64,000 nt of DNA from an uncultured Bacteroidales bacterium (GTDB taxonomy: Bacteria; Bacteroidota; Bacteroidia; Bacteroidales; Bacteroidaceae). Below the pieces are notes generated by a model. It had not been told where the DNA came from. It made no database searches and was given only the letters and a program-made list of their open reading frames with translations. A program made the translations under genes and the position numbers. Where the stretch lies: NCBI GenBank assembly GCA_902800925.1, contig CADCGD010000012.1:1-64000 (forward strand). The letters run 5' to 3'. Of this stretch, positions 43,536 through 53,324 are shown piece after piece; position 1 is the stretch's first letter, and each line of letters opens with the position of its first letter.

Positions 43536-43570
43536 AAGAACGTAGCCTCCACATCGGAAGCTACGTTCTT
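43536..43570. terminator. Bidirectional terminator between the small gene and the PP2C gene
   Basis: AAGAACGTAGC (43536-43546) and GCTACGTTCTT (43560-43570), 11-bp perfect stem, with CTTTTT after it on the plus strand. It closes the ten-gene minus-strand operon. Confidence 0.85.
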
Positions 43571-43577
43571 CTTTTTA

Positions 43578-44324
43578 CTAATAACCGTCTGACTGACAGC
43601 GAGCAAGAATGATAGAAACGTTGTCGACGCCCCCACCCTCACAAGCCATACGGTAGAGATCGGCAGCAGTGGCACCGTCGACAAGAGCCTGCTCCAATTG
43701 GTCGTCGGTGACCATGTCGCAGAGACCGTCGCTGCAGATGAGGAACAGATCGTCGGAGAGCACCTTGCCAGTCATGTCGGTAATGTCGAGAGCACCATCC
43801 TTGCCACCACCCAGACAGTTGAGCAATAGCTTAGAGGCTTCGGGATTACCGGTCAAGCCACGCTCGGTTTGGTCAGCAGACAACTGGCGCAGCATGGCGT
43901 TACGCAAACGATAGGTACGACTGTCGCCGGCATTGATGAGCCACGTATGGCCATAGTGCCAAATGAGTCCCGTCAGCGTACAGCCCATAGGTAACTGTTG
44001 ACCACGCTCGGCAGCCGTCTGGTTGAGACGTAGTGCAACGTCGCGTGTAGCCTGGCGGATATCGTCTTCGAAGGTGTCTCGGCCAATGATGTGTTCGCTG
44101 AAGCGCTGCTGAAGACTTTCCAAAGCATACTGACTGGCCTCCTCGCCATTCTCGTGTCCACCCATGCCGTCGGCCACGAGGAGCGTGAAGGAACCCTCGT
44201 CAGAAATGTCAACGGTCAGAGAGGCTACGTCGTCGCGCAGCAGCAATCCGTTGATGGCCAGCGCATCCTCATTATTGTCACGTACCAAGCCCTTGTGACA
44301 GAGGGCATCAATCTCAATTATCAT
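43578..44324 (-). CDS. PP2C-type protein serine/threonine phosphatase
   Basis: 248 residues, PPM family, single cytosolic domain. Metal-binding motifs: RDNNEDAL, LLVADGMGGHENGEEAS, INAGDSRTYRL, LICSDGLCDMV and VDNVSIILA. It is the natural eraser for the Ser/Thr kinase encoded four genes upstream. Overlaps the FHA gene by 4 nt; last gene of the operon. Confidence 0.94.
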   Translation of the reverse strand: MIIEIDALCHKGLVRDNNEDALAINGLLLRDDVASLTVDISDEGSFTLLVADGMGGHENGEEASQYALESLQQRFSEHIIGRDTFEDDIRQATRDVALRLNQTAAERGQQLPMGCTLTGLIWHYGHTWLINAGDSRTYRLRNAMLRQLSADQTERGLTGNPEASKLLLNCLGGGKDGALDITDMTGKVLSDDLFLICSDGLCDMVTDDQLEQALVDGATAADLYRMACEGGGVDNVSIILARCQSDGY

Positions 44325-44887
44325 TCCACGACAAAATCAAGGGTTGCAATGCGTACGCGACTGCCAAGGGCCAGCACGACGGGAGAACCCGGGGCGAGGC
44401 GCTGGTCGTTGACATAAGTTCCATTAGTAGTACCATTGTCGGTAATGGTCCATCCGGCAGCCGTGCGCCCAATGACGCCATGGTTGCTGGAAACATAGGT
44501 ACACGAGGCCAACTGGGGCCACATGCCGCCAACACGACCGAAGGCACCCTCGGCAAGCGTCAGACGCAAACCGCTGCCTACCAGAGCGGTGGGCTGTGGC
44601 TTAGCGACGGCGGTGCCTTGGGGGACTGGCTGTATGGATGGTGCGGACTGTTTCGGCGGCACGGACTGTATCGGCGACACGGTCTGTTGTACGGGACGCA
44701 TGTCGGTACCCGATGCCACCATGGCCAGGTACTTGCGACCAGCTATCAGGTCGTTGCCACACACGGGACACTCGGTACCGCGCTTGGGGCGTCGGCACAC
44801 GGGGCACCACTTGAGTTCCTTTCCGCACTTGTCGCAGAAAGCGCTGTCTTCGGGCAGCATTTGTCTACATTCAGGGCATTGTATCAT
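44321..44887 (-). CDS. Zinc-ribbon and FHA-domain protein
   Basis: 188 residues. N-terminal Cys pairs (CPECRQ, CDKCGK, CPVCRR, CPVCGN) form two zinc ribbons; then a Pro/Gln/Ser linker (about 62-100) containing GTAVAKPQ; then an FHA domain (about 105-188) with FGRVGG, SSNHGVIGR and NGTTNGTYVND, the pThr-binding residues. Reader of phosphothreonine. The linker word TAVA also occurs eight times in the kinase N-terminus. 4-nt overlaps on both sides (ATGA). Confidence 0.92.
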   Translation of the reverse strand: MIQCPECRQMLPEDSAFCDKCGKELKWCPVCRRPKRGTECPVCGNDLIAGRKYLAMVASGTDMRPVQQTVSPIQSVPPKQSAPSIQPVPQGTAVAKPQPTALVGSGLRLTLAEGAFGRVGGMWPQLASCTYVSSNHGVIGRTAAGWTITDNGTTNGTYVNDQRLAPGSPVVLALGSRVRIATLDFVVE

Positions 44888-47800
44888 AGTACGTCCTCCA
44901 TCTTGATTGTTTTACGTTCTTCGGGTGTATGTTCACCGCCCTCTTCGGCCAGACGGGCGGCAAGGTTGCTCTTGACATCGTCGAAGAGGTTGCGGGCTTC
45001 GCGGCCATTGCCAAACGAGCGACCACGGTTGTTGTACATCATGGTGAGCTTGCCACGGACAGCATTCTCAGCCATTGCGTCGAGCACGTAGCCGAACTCG
45101 TTGGCGTGAATCATAAAGATCTGGAACAGCTCGTCGGGGGTATAGTCCTCAAAGATGATGCGGTTGCGTGCAGGGAAACGGCTTTCGAAACCACTGTTAG
45201 CATGGATAAAGTCCTCCATCTCATGCGTATAACCTGCAGCGATACAGACAAACTTGCCGCGGTCGTTCTCCAAGCGTGTCACAAGGGTTTGCAGGGCCTT
45301 GTCACCATAACCACTACCGCTGCCGTAGTTATCGGCCAGCTGATAGGCCTCGTCGATGAACAGAATGCCACCCATGGCAGTGTCGATGACGTGGGATGTG
45401 ATGTTTTCGGCATCGCCCATAAAGCGACCAACGAGTTTGCTGCGATCGACCTCGACGACGTTGGGCGACGGCAGGGCCCCCATGGAGTAAAGAATCTTAC
45501 CCATCAGACGGGCTACGGTTGTCTTGCCGGTACCGGGATTGCCTAGGAATAAGTAGTGGCCCAGCGGAATCTCAGGACGGCGGTTCTCTAAGCGGGCACT
45601 CTCTATCTCATTATTGATGGTGTGAGCCAGCTTGGTAAGCGAGTTCTTGACACCACTGAGACCGATGAGCTGGTTGAGTTCGGCGAGGCACTCGTCTATG
45701 GACACCTTGGCGGGCTCGACGTAAGGGATGTCGTCGAGGAAGGCTGTATGGATGAGTTCGGGAGTCCACTGATCGTAGGGAACAGTCCTGAGGCGGTTGT
45801 TGATGTTGGTCTTGGTCTCTTCGACCTTCTTCATGACCTCGCGGGCATTGCCAAACTTGTCGTCCTTCATAGCCACCATGTTGCGGAACATGTTGAGAGC
45901 TTTCATGCGCACCTCGTCGTCGGCCAGCGTGAAGTTGTACTTGCGGGCCTTGGCAGCACGCTCGTAGATTTCGAGGAGCTCGTCGGCAGTATAGTCGTCG
46001 ATATGGATGGTGTGAGAGAAACGACTGCGCAGTCCCGGGTTGGAGTTCATGAACGTTTCCATCTCCTTGGGATAACCCGCACAGATGACCACAAACTTGC
46101 CAGCCTCGTTCTCCATGCGCGTCAGCAACAACTTGATGGCATCACGTCCCTCGGAAGATGTGCTCTTGCCAGCCTCGTCCATGGGTTCGATGCCGTAGGC
46201 CTCATCGAGAAACAGCACGCCACCCATAGCCTCGTTGATGGCATCGTTCATGTTCTTGGACGACTCATTGACGTACTGGCTGAGAATCTGGTCGGGCACC
46301 TTCTCGATGACACGGTCGGTGCTGGTGACACCCAAAGCCTTGAAAATCTTGCCAAAGGTGCGTGCTACGGTGGTCTTGCCGGTACCGGGTTTACCAGTAA
46401 GGACGAAGTTGAACTTGGTGAGTCCCTCGGCAGCCTCGCCCATCTCGACAAGTTGCTTCTGGACAGCGATATCCTGGGCGATGCGTCGTATGGCACTCTT
46501 GACACTCTCCATGCCAACAAACTGATCGAGTTCCTTCATGATGTCGTCGACAGAAATTTCTTCAGTAGCTTCCTCGCCGACGAGATCGGTATACGTGAAG
46601 ATGTCATCCTGCGCATCGCGCTTGCGATGGCGCTTCAGACAAGCGTCAAAGAGGTTGCGCACCTCGCGGGCATTGCCGAAAGTGTCGCTACGCTTGAGGT
46701 ACATCTTGTCGAACACCTTGGGTAACATCTCTTCAGCTTTCTGGTCGAGGGTGAAGACGACTTGTTCGCCATTGCGCTTCTCATCATTGTGCTCCAACAT
46801 CATGCGGAACAACTGCTCCAGTTCGCGGGCGCTGTAGTCAGGAAACTCAATGGTGACATTACAGCGCGACGGTATACCGGGGTTCATACGTACAAAGTCG
46901 GCCATCTCCTTGGTATAACCTGCCATGATGCAGACAAACTCACCCTTGCGGTTCTCCAACAGGTTGAGAATGGTGTTGACGGCATCCATGCCGTAGCTGC
47001 CTTTGTCACCGCTGCTGCCTTTGAGCGCATAGGCCTCGTCGATGAACAGCACACCACCCATGGCCTGATTGACGTAGCGCCTGACATTGGCCTCGGAGTC
47101 GCCCACATACTGTCCGATAAGGTCCTTTCCGGAAATCTCGACAAACTGACCTGTGGGCAGGGCACCGATGGCATTGAGCACCTCGCCGAACTTACGTGCA
47201 AAGGTGGTCTTGCCAGTACCTGGGTTGCCAGTGAAGAGGTAGTGGTCCTTCAGCAGTTTTTCGTTCATGCCGTTATCCTTTTTCTTCTTGACATTCTTGA
47301 CGATGGCACGAATCTCGTCCTTGACGCTGTCAAGTCCGATGTAGTTGTCGAGGTCGGCCAGTATCTCCTCCTCGCTCCTGGGGATGAAACACTCAGCGTC
47401 ATCGATATCCTGGGCATCAACGCTCTGGCTGCCGCGGTCGTAGGCACGGAAGATGAGGTCGGCAGCCACCTTCTCAGCCAAGTGACCATTGACGAAGCCC
47501 GTATCCTTCTGGCGCATGTACCACGCAAAGTGGCTATGCAGCTTAGGCAACAGGTCGTCGCCAATGGCGGCCTTGTACTTCTCGGTGAGCACGCTGACGG
47601 TCAGGTCGATGAGGTTCTGGATGTCGAAGGCATCGAGCTTGAACTCATGCTCGAACAATCGACGCTCACCTTTGTTGTTGTCGAAGAATCCCAGCATGTC
47701 ATTGAGCAGGCCACAGAGCACTACGATGGGGGCACCCTCGCTGTTGCGCATGCGGGTAAACAACTTATCGAGCTGGTTAACCTCCTTAGACTTGTCGGTG

Positions 47801-48204
47801 GGCAACAGTTTCTGGGCATTGGTGATGAGCAGGATACCATCTTTCAGAGCACCCATCTTCTTGTCGAAGTCTCCGAGGAACTCATTCCAGTCAGCGGCAT
47901 CGACACGTGTGACTGCCTGCTTGGCAATGCCGCTGGCCATCATTTTCGACGTCACAAAATTGGCTATGAAGTTCTTGCCCGTTCCTGAGTCGCCGAGGAT
48001 GAGACTGTCGAAGCCCATCTTGGTACCGTTCTGTGCCACGACCTTGGCTATCTTGAGTTTCTTGTCCAGGTCGTCGAGCAAGGGGATGATGTTGTCCTTG
48101 CCGATGAGTCCCTCCTGGGTGGTCTCTTGTATAAGTGCTTCGCCGCAGAAACGACAGAAGCATGCATCGGGGCGGTTTTCTTTTCCGCAAGCTTTACATA
48201 TCAT
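44884..48204 (-). CDS. Four-module CbxX/SpoVK-type AAA+ ATPase with N-terminal zinc ribbon
   Basis: 1106 residues. Zinc ribbon at 3-22 (CKACGKENRPDACFCRFCG). Four AAA modules: a diverged first one with LILGDSGTGKNFIA (near 70), then three CbxX/CfqX-like modules with FTGNPGTGKTTFARKFG, LTGKPGTGKTTVARTFG and FLGNPGTGKTTVARLMG. Each is followed by a sensor/Walker B phrase (GGVLFIDEAYAL, GGVLFLDEAYGI, GGILFIDEAYQL). Same subfamily as EccA of type VII secretion and rubisco activase CbxX. Tandem fusion of this kind is unusual. Probably remodels or unfolds a partner protein under kinase control. Confidence 0.9.
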   Translation of the reverse strand: MICKACGKENRPDACFCRFCGEALIQETTQEGLIGKDNIIPLLDDLDKKLKIAKVVAQNGTKMGFDSLILGDSGTGKNFIANFVTSKMMASGIAKQAVTRVDAADWNEFLGDFDKKMGALKDGILLITNAQKLLPTDKSKEVNQLDKLFTRMRNSEGAPIVVLCGLLNDMLGFFDNNKGERRLFEHEFKLDAFDIQNLIDLTVSVLTEKYKAAIGDDLLPKLHSHFAWYMRQKDTGFVNGHLAEKVAADLIFRAYDRGSQSVDAQDIDDAECFIPRSEEEILADLDNYIGLDSVKDEIRAIVKNVKKKKDNGMNEKLLKDHYLFTGNPGTGKTTFARKFGEVLNAIGALPTGQFVEISGKDLIGQYVGDSEANVRRYVNQAMGGVLFIDEAYALKGSSGDKGSYGMDAVNTILNLLENRKGEFVCIMAGYTKEMADFVRMNPGIPSRCNVTIEFPDYSARELEQLFRMMLEHNDEKRNGEQVVFTLDQKAEEMLPKVFDKMYLKRSDTFGNAREVRNLFDACLKRHRKRDAQDDIFTYTDLVGEEATEEISVDDIMKELDQFVGMESVKSAIRRIAQDIAVQKQLVEMGEAAEGLTKFNFVLTGKPGTGKTTVARTFGKIFKALGVTSTDRVIEKVPDQILSQYVNESSKNMNDAINEAMGGVLFLDEAYGIEPMDEAGKSTSSEGRDAIKLLLTRMENEAGKFVVICAGYPKEMETFMNSNPGLRSRFSHTIHIDDYTADELLEIYERAAKARKYNFTLADDEVRMKALNMFRNMVAMKDDKFGNAREVMKKVEETKTNINNRLRTVPYDQWTPELIHTAFLDDIPYVEPAKVSIDECLAELNQLIGLSGVKNSLTKLAHTINNEIESARLENRRPEIPLGHYLFLGNPGTGKTTVARLMGKILYSMGALPSPNVVEVDRSKLVGRFMGDAENITSHVIDTAMGGILFIDEAYQLADNYGSGSGYGDKALQTLVTRLENDRGKFVCIAAGYTHEMEDFIHANSGFESRFPARNRIIFEDYTPDELFQIFMIHANEFGYVLDAMAENAVRGKLTMMYNNRGRSFGNGREARNLFDDVKSNLAARLAEEGGEHTPEERKTIKMEDVL

Positions 48205-48215
48205 AGGGGTAGCTA

Positions 48216-51200
48216 TTAGGGGTTAGAGGATTCTGTTTTTTTCTCGCTCATCTTCATCAGCTGGTCTAATGAGACAGATTTCTCGCCAGACGATGCGGGA
48301 GCAGCAGGAGCGGCAGCAGGTTGCGAAGACTCCTCGCGCTGGGGCTGAGCAGCAGGCTTAGCCTTAGGCTGAGCGGTCTCACTTGCTGCAGGCTGGGCAG
48401 TCTCCGTAGTCTTTGGTTGGGTGGTCTCCTTAGCCTTGGGCTTGGTGGTCTCCTTGACCTTGGGGTTCTCTTCAGCGGCGGCATTGTCGGCAGCCTCGGC
48501 AGCGGCTACGGTGGCAGCAATCTTGTTGATGGCTGCAAGGGTTGCCTCGTCGACAGCACCCGTAGCCTCCAGACCGTTGGCCTGCTGGAAAGCCTTAACG
48601 ACCTTCTCCGTACCACGGCCATAGTCACCATCAGGTTTGTTGCGCGTGAGACCACGGTCTAACAGGAATTGCTGGAGCGTCCTGACGGCATCGCCCTGGT
48701 CGCCCCGCTTGAGAGTCTGCTGCAGCAATGGCGGCAACTCGGCCTCTGCTTCTGCTGCTGGGGTGAAACCAAAGAACTCGACGAAAGGTGCGGAGAAACG
48801 GCTGAAGCGCTCGCTCTGAGGAATGAGCAGGCTAAACGACATCAGTACCCACATTACAACGATGAAGATCAGCACGAAGATGCCACGCACCTTGAGGTCG
48901 CCCTTCCACTGACCCAGTTCATGGTCGTTGAACGCACCGTTGAGCGAGGAGTCAAACTCATCATCGTCGCCAAAGGCATAGTCGAGGGGTTCGAGCACCT
49001 TCTCGTCGAAGCCGGGCTTAGTGAACTTGCGGGCACGACGGGCATACTTGCTCGGTGAGAATACTGTCTTCCAGCTGAAGAAGCCCAGCACGGCGAGCAC
49101 AATGACGACATAGAAGTAGAGCACAAACTTGCCAAGGAAAAGGACGAGGACATAGAGTATGCCGGCAACAATGCCGCCAGCAATGAGGGAAGCTAGACAG
49201 CCAATATTCTCTTCGTCGTCCTTCAGCGAGTTGATCCAGATACCCAGTCCGAAGAGCAGACCGACAATCCAGATGTAGCTCTTCAGGTTCAGCGACTCGG
49301 TGTCGACCAGCGGATGCTCGATAATAGACAGCACCAGCATGAGCAATAGCAGCAGACCAGGCAAGACTGCCAAGAGCATGGTGAGCACATACTGCAGCAC
49401 GTTGAAGGCCACGAGTTTGCGGATTTTACCCTTGCCTTCACTCAGCAGGCGGGCTGCCTCTTCTTTGGCCTCGCAGTAGCGCTGTACGATGTCCATGTCT
49501 GGGTCAATCTTTGCCAGGTCCTCCACATAGTCAGCCAACAGCTGCTCGTAGGTAAACTGAGGCTTCATGTTGACTGTGGGGTCTTCCTGATGACATACAG
49601 CTAAGAAACCTTGCAAACCCTTGGTTTCATACTCGTACTTGAGTGTCTTCTTACTCTCGCTAAGAGCCTCCTTGGCAGTAGTGACGGTCTTGCCGGAATC
49701 GGTGAAGAGGTATGTAGGCGTAGCACCGTAGCCCTTAATGATGCGCATCCACGATATCTGGACGAAGTAGTTGTCGTCCTTCGGTCCCAGTTTCTCCTGA
49801 AAGTCGTTGGCCTGATTGTCGGTGCACAGATAGTACCAGCTCTCCTGGTTGCTGAAGTGGGAGCCCTTGGTGGCAAAGAAGTTGTGCAGGAACTTATACT
49901 CGTCGCGGTCGATGATGCTGGCAGCCACATTGATGATGACGTCGGCAGAAATCTGGCGGTTCAGCGGAGCATGCTCCTTTCGCTCCCAGACGCTGCGTAC
50001 CTTGGTGATATCGCCCTCACAGACGTTCCAGAAGATGTTGTATATTTGGTTCAGGAAACGTCCCAATGCCTCGCCTGTCATAGCATAGTCCGGGTGGTTG
50101 CGATCGTTAATGAGGTTGATGTCCGACAGTGGGTCAATGGTCTGTATGATGTGCATGTAGGGCACGGCAAAACCTGCCTCATCAGTTTCGATGAGTTCGA
50201 TAGAGCGCACCTTATCAGCATTGCGCACACGTACCCACTCCTTGAAAATGTCGGACTCGATGTCGGCCTTGCTTTCATCGTCGAGCAGGGCTTCATTGCA
50301 GAAGTTGCTGATATCCGTGAGCTCGACACAGTCGCGCTCCATCTTTTCGCCCGTAGTGCGCGAGAAGCCTGACAGCGTGAAAGGGTAGGTGGAATCGAGC
50401 GCCATAATGGCGGCAAAGTATCCCAGTTCGTTGTCTTTTTTGAAACGCTCCTCAACGATGTCATGTATCGCGAAGGCCAACTTGGGGTAGAGGTTTTGCA
50501 GCCATTTCTCTACATCTCCCTTGTATAGGTACCTGATGGCCAGTTCGCGGTCTTGCGACATACAGTCGGCCAGTTCCTTGGGTGTATTGGCAACGAGGTG
50601 CTGGACGGCATTGAACGTGATTTTCAGATCGGGAATGAGGTCTGCCTCGTCGACGGTGAGTTCTTCACCCTCAAGGACGGCCGTAATCTCCTTCATACCC
50701 CAGCGCTTGTCAGGCTTACAGATGAGCAATCCGCGACATATCTTGTTCAGGGGGTTGGGCATGTCGTCCGGAATGGTGATACGCCCTTTCTTCTTGTCCA
50801 TAGCCAGCTCCTGTTCTTGCTGCAGGAATTTCTCTTCGCCCAGCCACAGCGAGAGGATGGTCATACCCAAGGAGTAGAAGTCGGCCTTGTCGGTGAGTTC
50901 GCAATACCTCTTTCCGTCGGCAGGATTGGTAGTGATATTATCCTCGTCATACATCTCCGGAGCGGCGTAGACGATGGTACGTGTCGGTTCGGTGTTGACA
51001 GAGCCTCTCTCTGTGAGCACGTCGGCAATGCCGAAGTCGCAGAGTACACTGTCCCACGACGTGGTGTCGCGCAGCAGGATGTTGGCGGGCTTTACGTCCT
51101 TATGAATGACACCGGCCTTATGCATGGTGTCGAGGGCCAGGGCAGTCTTGATGGCGATGGCGGTGATGGCCTGGGCATTGCCCTTGAGGTCTACCGACGC

Positions 51201-51701
51201 CGCACTACCACCTGAGACAAACTCTAACAGTTCGAAGTCGTCGGCAAAGTCGACAATCTCGACCAGTACGTGCTGGTCGTTGAGCTGCTGCAGCGTGGGC
51301 ATCACCTTCATGTTGGTATGGAAGTCGGGATTGCACACCTTCAGTGCATAGCGCCGCTTGCCATCGTTGACGATGTAGACATTGCCCTCTGAGCCACTAC
51401 CTATCTGCTTCTCTATGTTGTAGTTTTTCCCTCCGACGGTTATGCTTCCACCCACCTGCATATCAGCAGGAGGCAGCTGACCGCCTGCAGCCACAGTTTG
51501 ATCTGCGACAGCTGTCTTCTGCGGAGCCACGGCGGTCTTTTGCGGAGCAACAGCAGTCTTTTGTGGGGCAACAGCCGTCTTTTGCGGTGCTACAGCTGTC
51601 TTTTGTGGTGCTACAGCAGTTTTCTGTGGTGCAACAGCCGTTTTCTGTGGTGCAACAGCCGTCTTCTGCGGGGGTTGTGGTTTATTCTGTTCTTCCATCA
51701 T
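48216..51701 (-). CDS. Transmembrane Ser/Thr protein kinase with peptidoglycan-binding domain
   Basis: 1161 residues. N-terminal array of eight PQKTAVA repeats (11-66). Kinase domain about 95-350: IGSGSEGNVYIV, ALKVCN (Lys), IHKDVKPANILL (catalytic Asp), CDFGIAD, YAAPEMYD. A large cytosolic middle part follows, then four or five hydrophobic helices (about 755-880) and another near 930-955. Beyond it come a PG_binding_1 domain (LKRGDQGDAVRTLQQFLLDRG, DGDYGRGTEKVVKAFQQANGL) and a Thr/Pro/Lys-rich tail. Resembles cell-wall-sensing kinases, with PG_binding_1 in place of PASTA. Confidence 0.9.
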   Translation of the reverse strand: MMEEQNKPQPPQKTAVAPQKTAVAPQKTAVAPQKTAVAPQKTAVAPQKTAVAPQKTAVAPQKTAVADQTVAAGGQLPPADMQVGGSITVGGKNYNIEKQIGSGSEGNVYIVNDGKRRYALKVCNPDFHTNMKVMPTLQQLNDQHVLVEIVDFADDFELLEFVSGGSAASVDLKGNAQAITAIAIKTALALDTMHKAGVIHKDVKPANILLRDTTSWDSVLCDFGIADVLTERGSVNTEPTRTIVYAAPEMYDEDNITTNPADGKRYCELTDKADFYSLGMTILSLWLGEEKFLQQEQELAMDKKKGRITIPDDMPNPLNKICRGLLICKPDKRWGMKEITAVLEGEELTVDEADLIPDLKITFNAVQHLVANTPKELADCMSQDRELAIRYLYKGDVEKWLQNLYPKLAFAIHDIVEERFKKDNELGYFAAIMALDSTYPFTLSGFSRTTGEKMERDCVELTDISNFCNEALLDDESKADIESDIFKEWVRVRNADKVRSIELIETDEAGFAVPYMHIIQTIDPLSDINLINDRNHPDYAMTGEALGRFLNQIYNIFWNVCEGDITKVRSVWERKEHAPLNRQISADVIINVAASIIDRDEYKFLHNFFATKGSHFSNQESWYYLCTDNQANDFQEKLGPKDDNYFVQISWMRIIKGYGATPTYLFTDSGKTVTTAKEALSESKKTLKYEYETKGLQGFLAVCHQEDPTVNMKPQFTYEQLLADYVEDLAKIDPDMDIVQRYCEAKEEAARLLSEGKGKIRKLVAFNVLQYVLTMLLAVLPGLLLLLMLVLSIIEHPLVDTESLNLKSYIWIVGLLFGLGIWINSLKDDEENIGCLASLIAGGIVAGILYVLVLFLGKFVLYFYVVIVLAVLGFFSWKTVFSPSKYARRARKFTKPGFDEKVLEPLDYAFGDDDEFDSSLNGAFNDHELGQWKGDLKVRGIFVLIFIVVMWVLMSFSLLIPQSERFSRFSAPFVEFFGFTPAAEAEAELPPLLQQTLKRGDQGDAVRTLQQFLLDRGLTRNKPDGDYGRGTEKVVKAFQQANGLEATGAVDEATLAAINKIAATVAAAEAADNAAAEENPKVKETTKPKAKETTQPKTTETAQPAASETAQPKAKPAAQPQREESSQPAAAPAAPASSGEKSVSLDQLMKMSEKKTESSNP
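51504..51671 (-). repeat. Eight tandem 21-bp units encoding PQKTAVA
   Basis: The units are identical in protein but differ at third codon positions (gct/gcc/gca, ctt/ttt forms on the plus strand). This indicates selection on the peptide rather than fresh slippage. Confidence 0.9.
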
Positions 51702-51706
51702 AGCGA

Positions 51707-52660
51707 TTATCTTTTATATACTTTCTTTTCATGATAGTCGTAGATTTCTACGGCACCCTCGGTACCGGCATCAACGATCTCCCATTGTTTCCAATTGGGG
51801 TCGCTAACCCACTTGCCGCCAAATTCACGGAAGCTGCAAGCCTCAGGACTGCTATGGGTGACGTGACAGTGGTTGCACTGCCACACCATCGTTTCTTGAG
51901 GGTTGATGCCGTAGAATACCTCAGTGGCAATCTCGATAACAGCCTGCTTGCGAGCGGTGAAGTAGTTGCGTTGCTCTTGGGGAGTGGTACCAGCCGGCGG
52001 CAGCATCTCTTCCAGCACGCGGTCGGTGTCATCGACGGTCTTCTTAAACTCAGTGAGTATGGCCTCGCGACTACGGGTAGACTTGGTGACCTTTGAGACC
52101 TTAGGAACTTCGGCGGGCGTAAAGCCCACTTTTGCCATCAGCTCACGGTAGCGCTTCTCGACATCACTCAATTCACGGGGCTTTGCAGCTTCAGCCTCAA
52201 TGGCTTCTTCGCGTTCGAGGGCCTCTAACTCAGCCTGCAACTCAGCCATGCGCCGCATCAGACGAGCTGTCTCTTGTACCTTCGGGTCGGCCTTAGCCTT
52301 CTCGACGGCCATACGGGCGGCACGCGACAGCGGTTTGCCACACTGTCGACAGAACGGACGGAAATTGCGGACTCCACAGTCGGGACATAGAACGCCGTCG
52401 GCTGGCATACCACACTCCGGACAGTCCATATCGTCGGGGGTCATCGGTGCACCACAGAATGTACAGTAGTCAACAACCTTCCAGCCACAGACGGGACACA
52501 GTTCCATATCGGCACTGATAGCCGCACCACACTTGGGACACACACCATCGGCCTCGCGGGTCTGCATGGCACTGCTTGTGGCGGTGGCATTTGCTGGGGC
52601 GGTATGTGTCTGTGTCCGTACCTCCTCGCGCTGACGCATTCTTACATTATCTTCTGCCAT
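51707..52660 (-). CDS. Multi-zinc-ribbon protein
   Basis: 317 residues. After a Thr/Ala-rich start, five CxxC pairs between about 41 and 108 (CPKCGA, CPVCGW, CTFCGA, CPECGM, CPDCGV, CRQCGK), a charged coiled coil (about 125-165), a helical domain and a further CNHCHVTH pair near 266 with a conserved-looking end (FREFGGKWVSDPNWKQWEIVDAG). No enzyme motif; likely an adaptor in the kinase operon. 5-nt gap to the kinase gene. Confidence 0.8.
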   Translation of the reverse strand: MAEDNVRMRQREEVRTQTHTAPANATATSSAMQTREADGVCPKCGAAISADMELCPVCGWKVVDYCTFCGAPMTPDDMDCPECGMPADGVLCPDCGVRNFRPFCRQCGKPLSRAARMAVEKAKADPKVQETARLMRRMAELQAELEALEREEAIEAEAAKPRELSDVEKRYRELMAKVGFTPAEVPKVSKVTKSTRSREAILTEFKKTVDDTDRVLEEMLPPAGTTPQEQRNYFTARKQAVIEIATEVFYGINPQETMVWQCNHCHVTHSSPEACSFREFGGKWVSDPNWKQWEIVDAGTEGAVEIYDYHEKKVYKR

Positions 52661-52688
52661 ATTTTTAGAAAGGAATAATTATTAATAT

Positions 52689-53324
52689 TCAAAATGAAAA
52701 CAAGTAGCACCTCGTCCGGTCCCATCGTCGCTGCCGGAGGTCGTCAGGATGAATGAGAAAGTTCAGCGTGCCACTGTCGTGGAACAGCAGGTTCCAACGG
52801 TCGTCGCAGTCAATCTGCAGCAACGAGAGCAGGTCATTGCCCACATCCTCGCGCACCTCTTCTATATAAGGGGCACCCAACAGCTTGTGTCCGTCGTCGT
52901 ATGTAGCACAGGGGCTGAACGTGACAGCCTCAGCAGGCATACAAGCTGAGGTGCCGTCAGGATAGTTGAGGTGATGGGTGTGCAGATCATCGAGCATAGG
53001 GGCATATAGCACACGGAAATACTCCCTACCCCACTCGCCCATACCCGGATAGGCCGGCGTGTCAATATCGCCAAGGAAATAGTCGAGGGCGGCAAAGAAG
53101 TAGAGCATGCCGTCATGGGGCAAACAGCCGTCGGGGTCAAGGGCGGCGACATCCTCGCAACGTATCTGACAGACGAAGGTCAGCGGATCATCGTATGTCT
53201 CGCCGGCCTCATCTGTTACTGTTACCTCTGGCCAGTCGAATTCTTCGGGCATGTCCGGCTCACCCCACCATTTGCTCTGGCCGGTCAGGGGACTTTCTGT
53301 CGGGTGTGTCTCAATCTTTATCAT
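52689..53324 (-). CDS. DUF1963 (YwqG-like) protein
   Basis: 211 residues. DUF1963 hallmarks: SKWWGEPDMPEEFDWP, FVCQIRCEDVAAL, GMLYFFAALDY, LLGAPYIEEVREDVGNDLLSLLQIDCDDRWNLLFHDSGTLNFLIHPDDLRQRRWD. The family is widespread, function unknown, and often sits in contact-dependent or immunity-like loci. Its start overlaps the upstream gene by 14 nt. Confidence 0.85.
   Translation of the reverse strand: MIKIETHPTESPLTGQSKWWGEPDMPEEFDWPEVTVTDEAGETYDDPLTFVCQIRCEDVAALDPDGCLPHDGMLYFFAALDYFLGDIDTPAYPGMGEWGREYFRVLYAPMLDDLHTHHLNYPDGTSACMPAEAVTFSPCATYDDGHKLLGAPYIEEVREDVGNDLLSLLQIDCDDRWNLLFHDSGTLNFLIHPDDLRQRRWDRTRCYLFSF

Noticed and set aside
45622..47988. Long plus-strand frames (367 and 408 residues) opposite the AAA+ gene
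   Set aside because: Antisense shadows due to GC-biased third positions; no motif or start signal.
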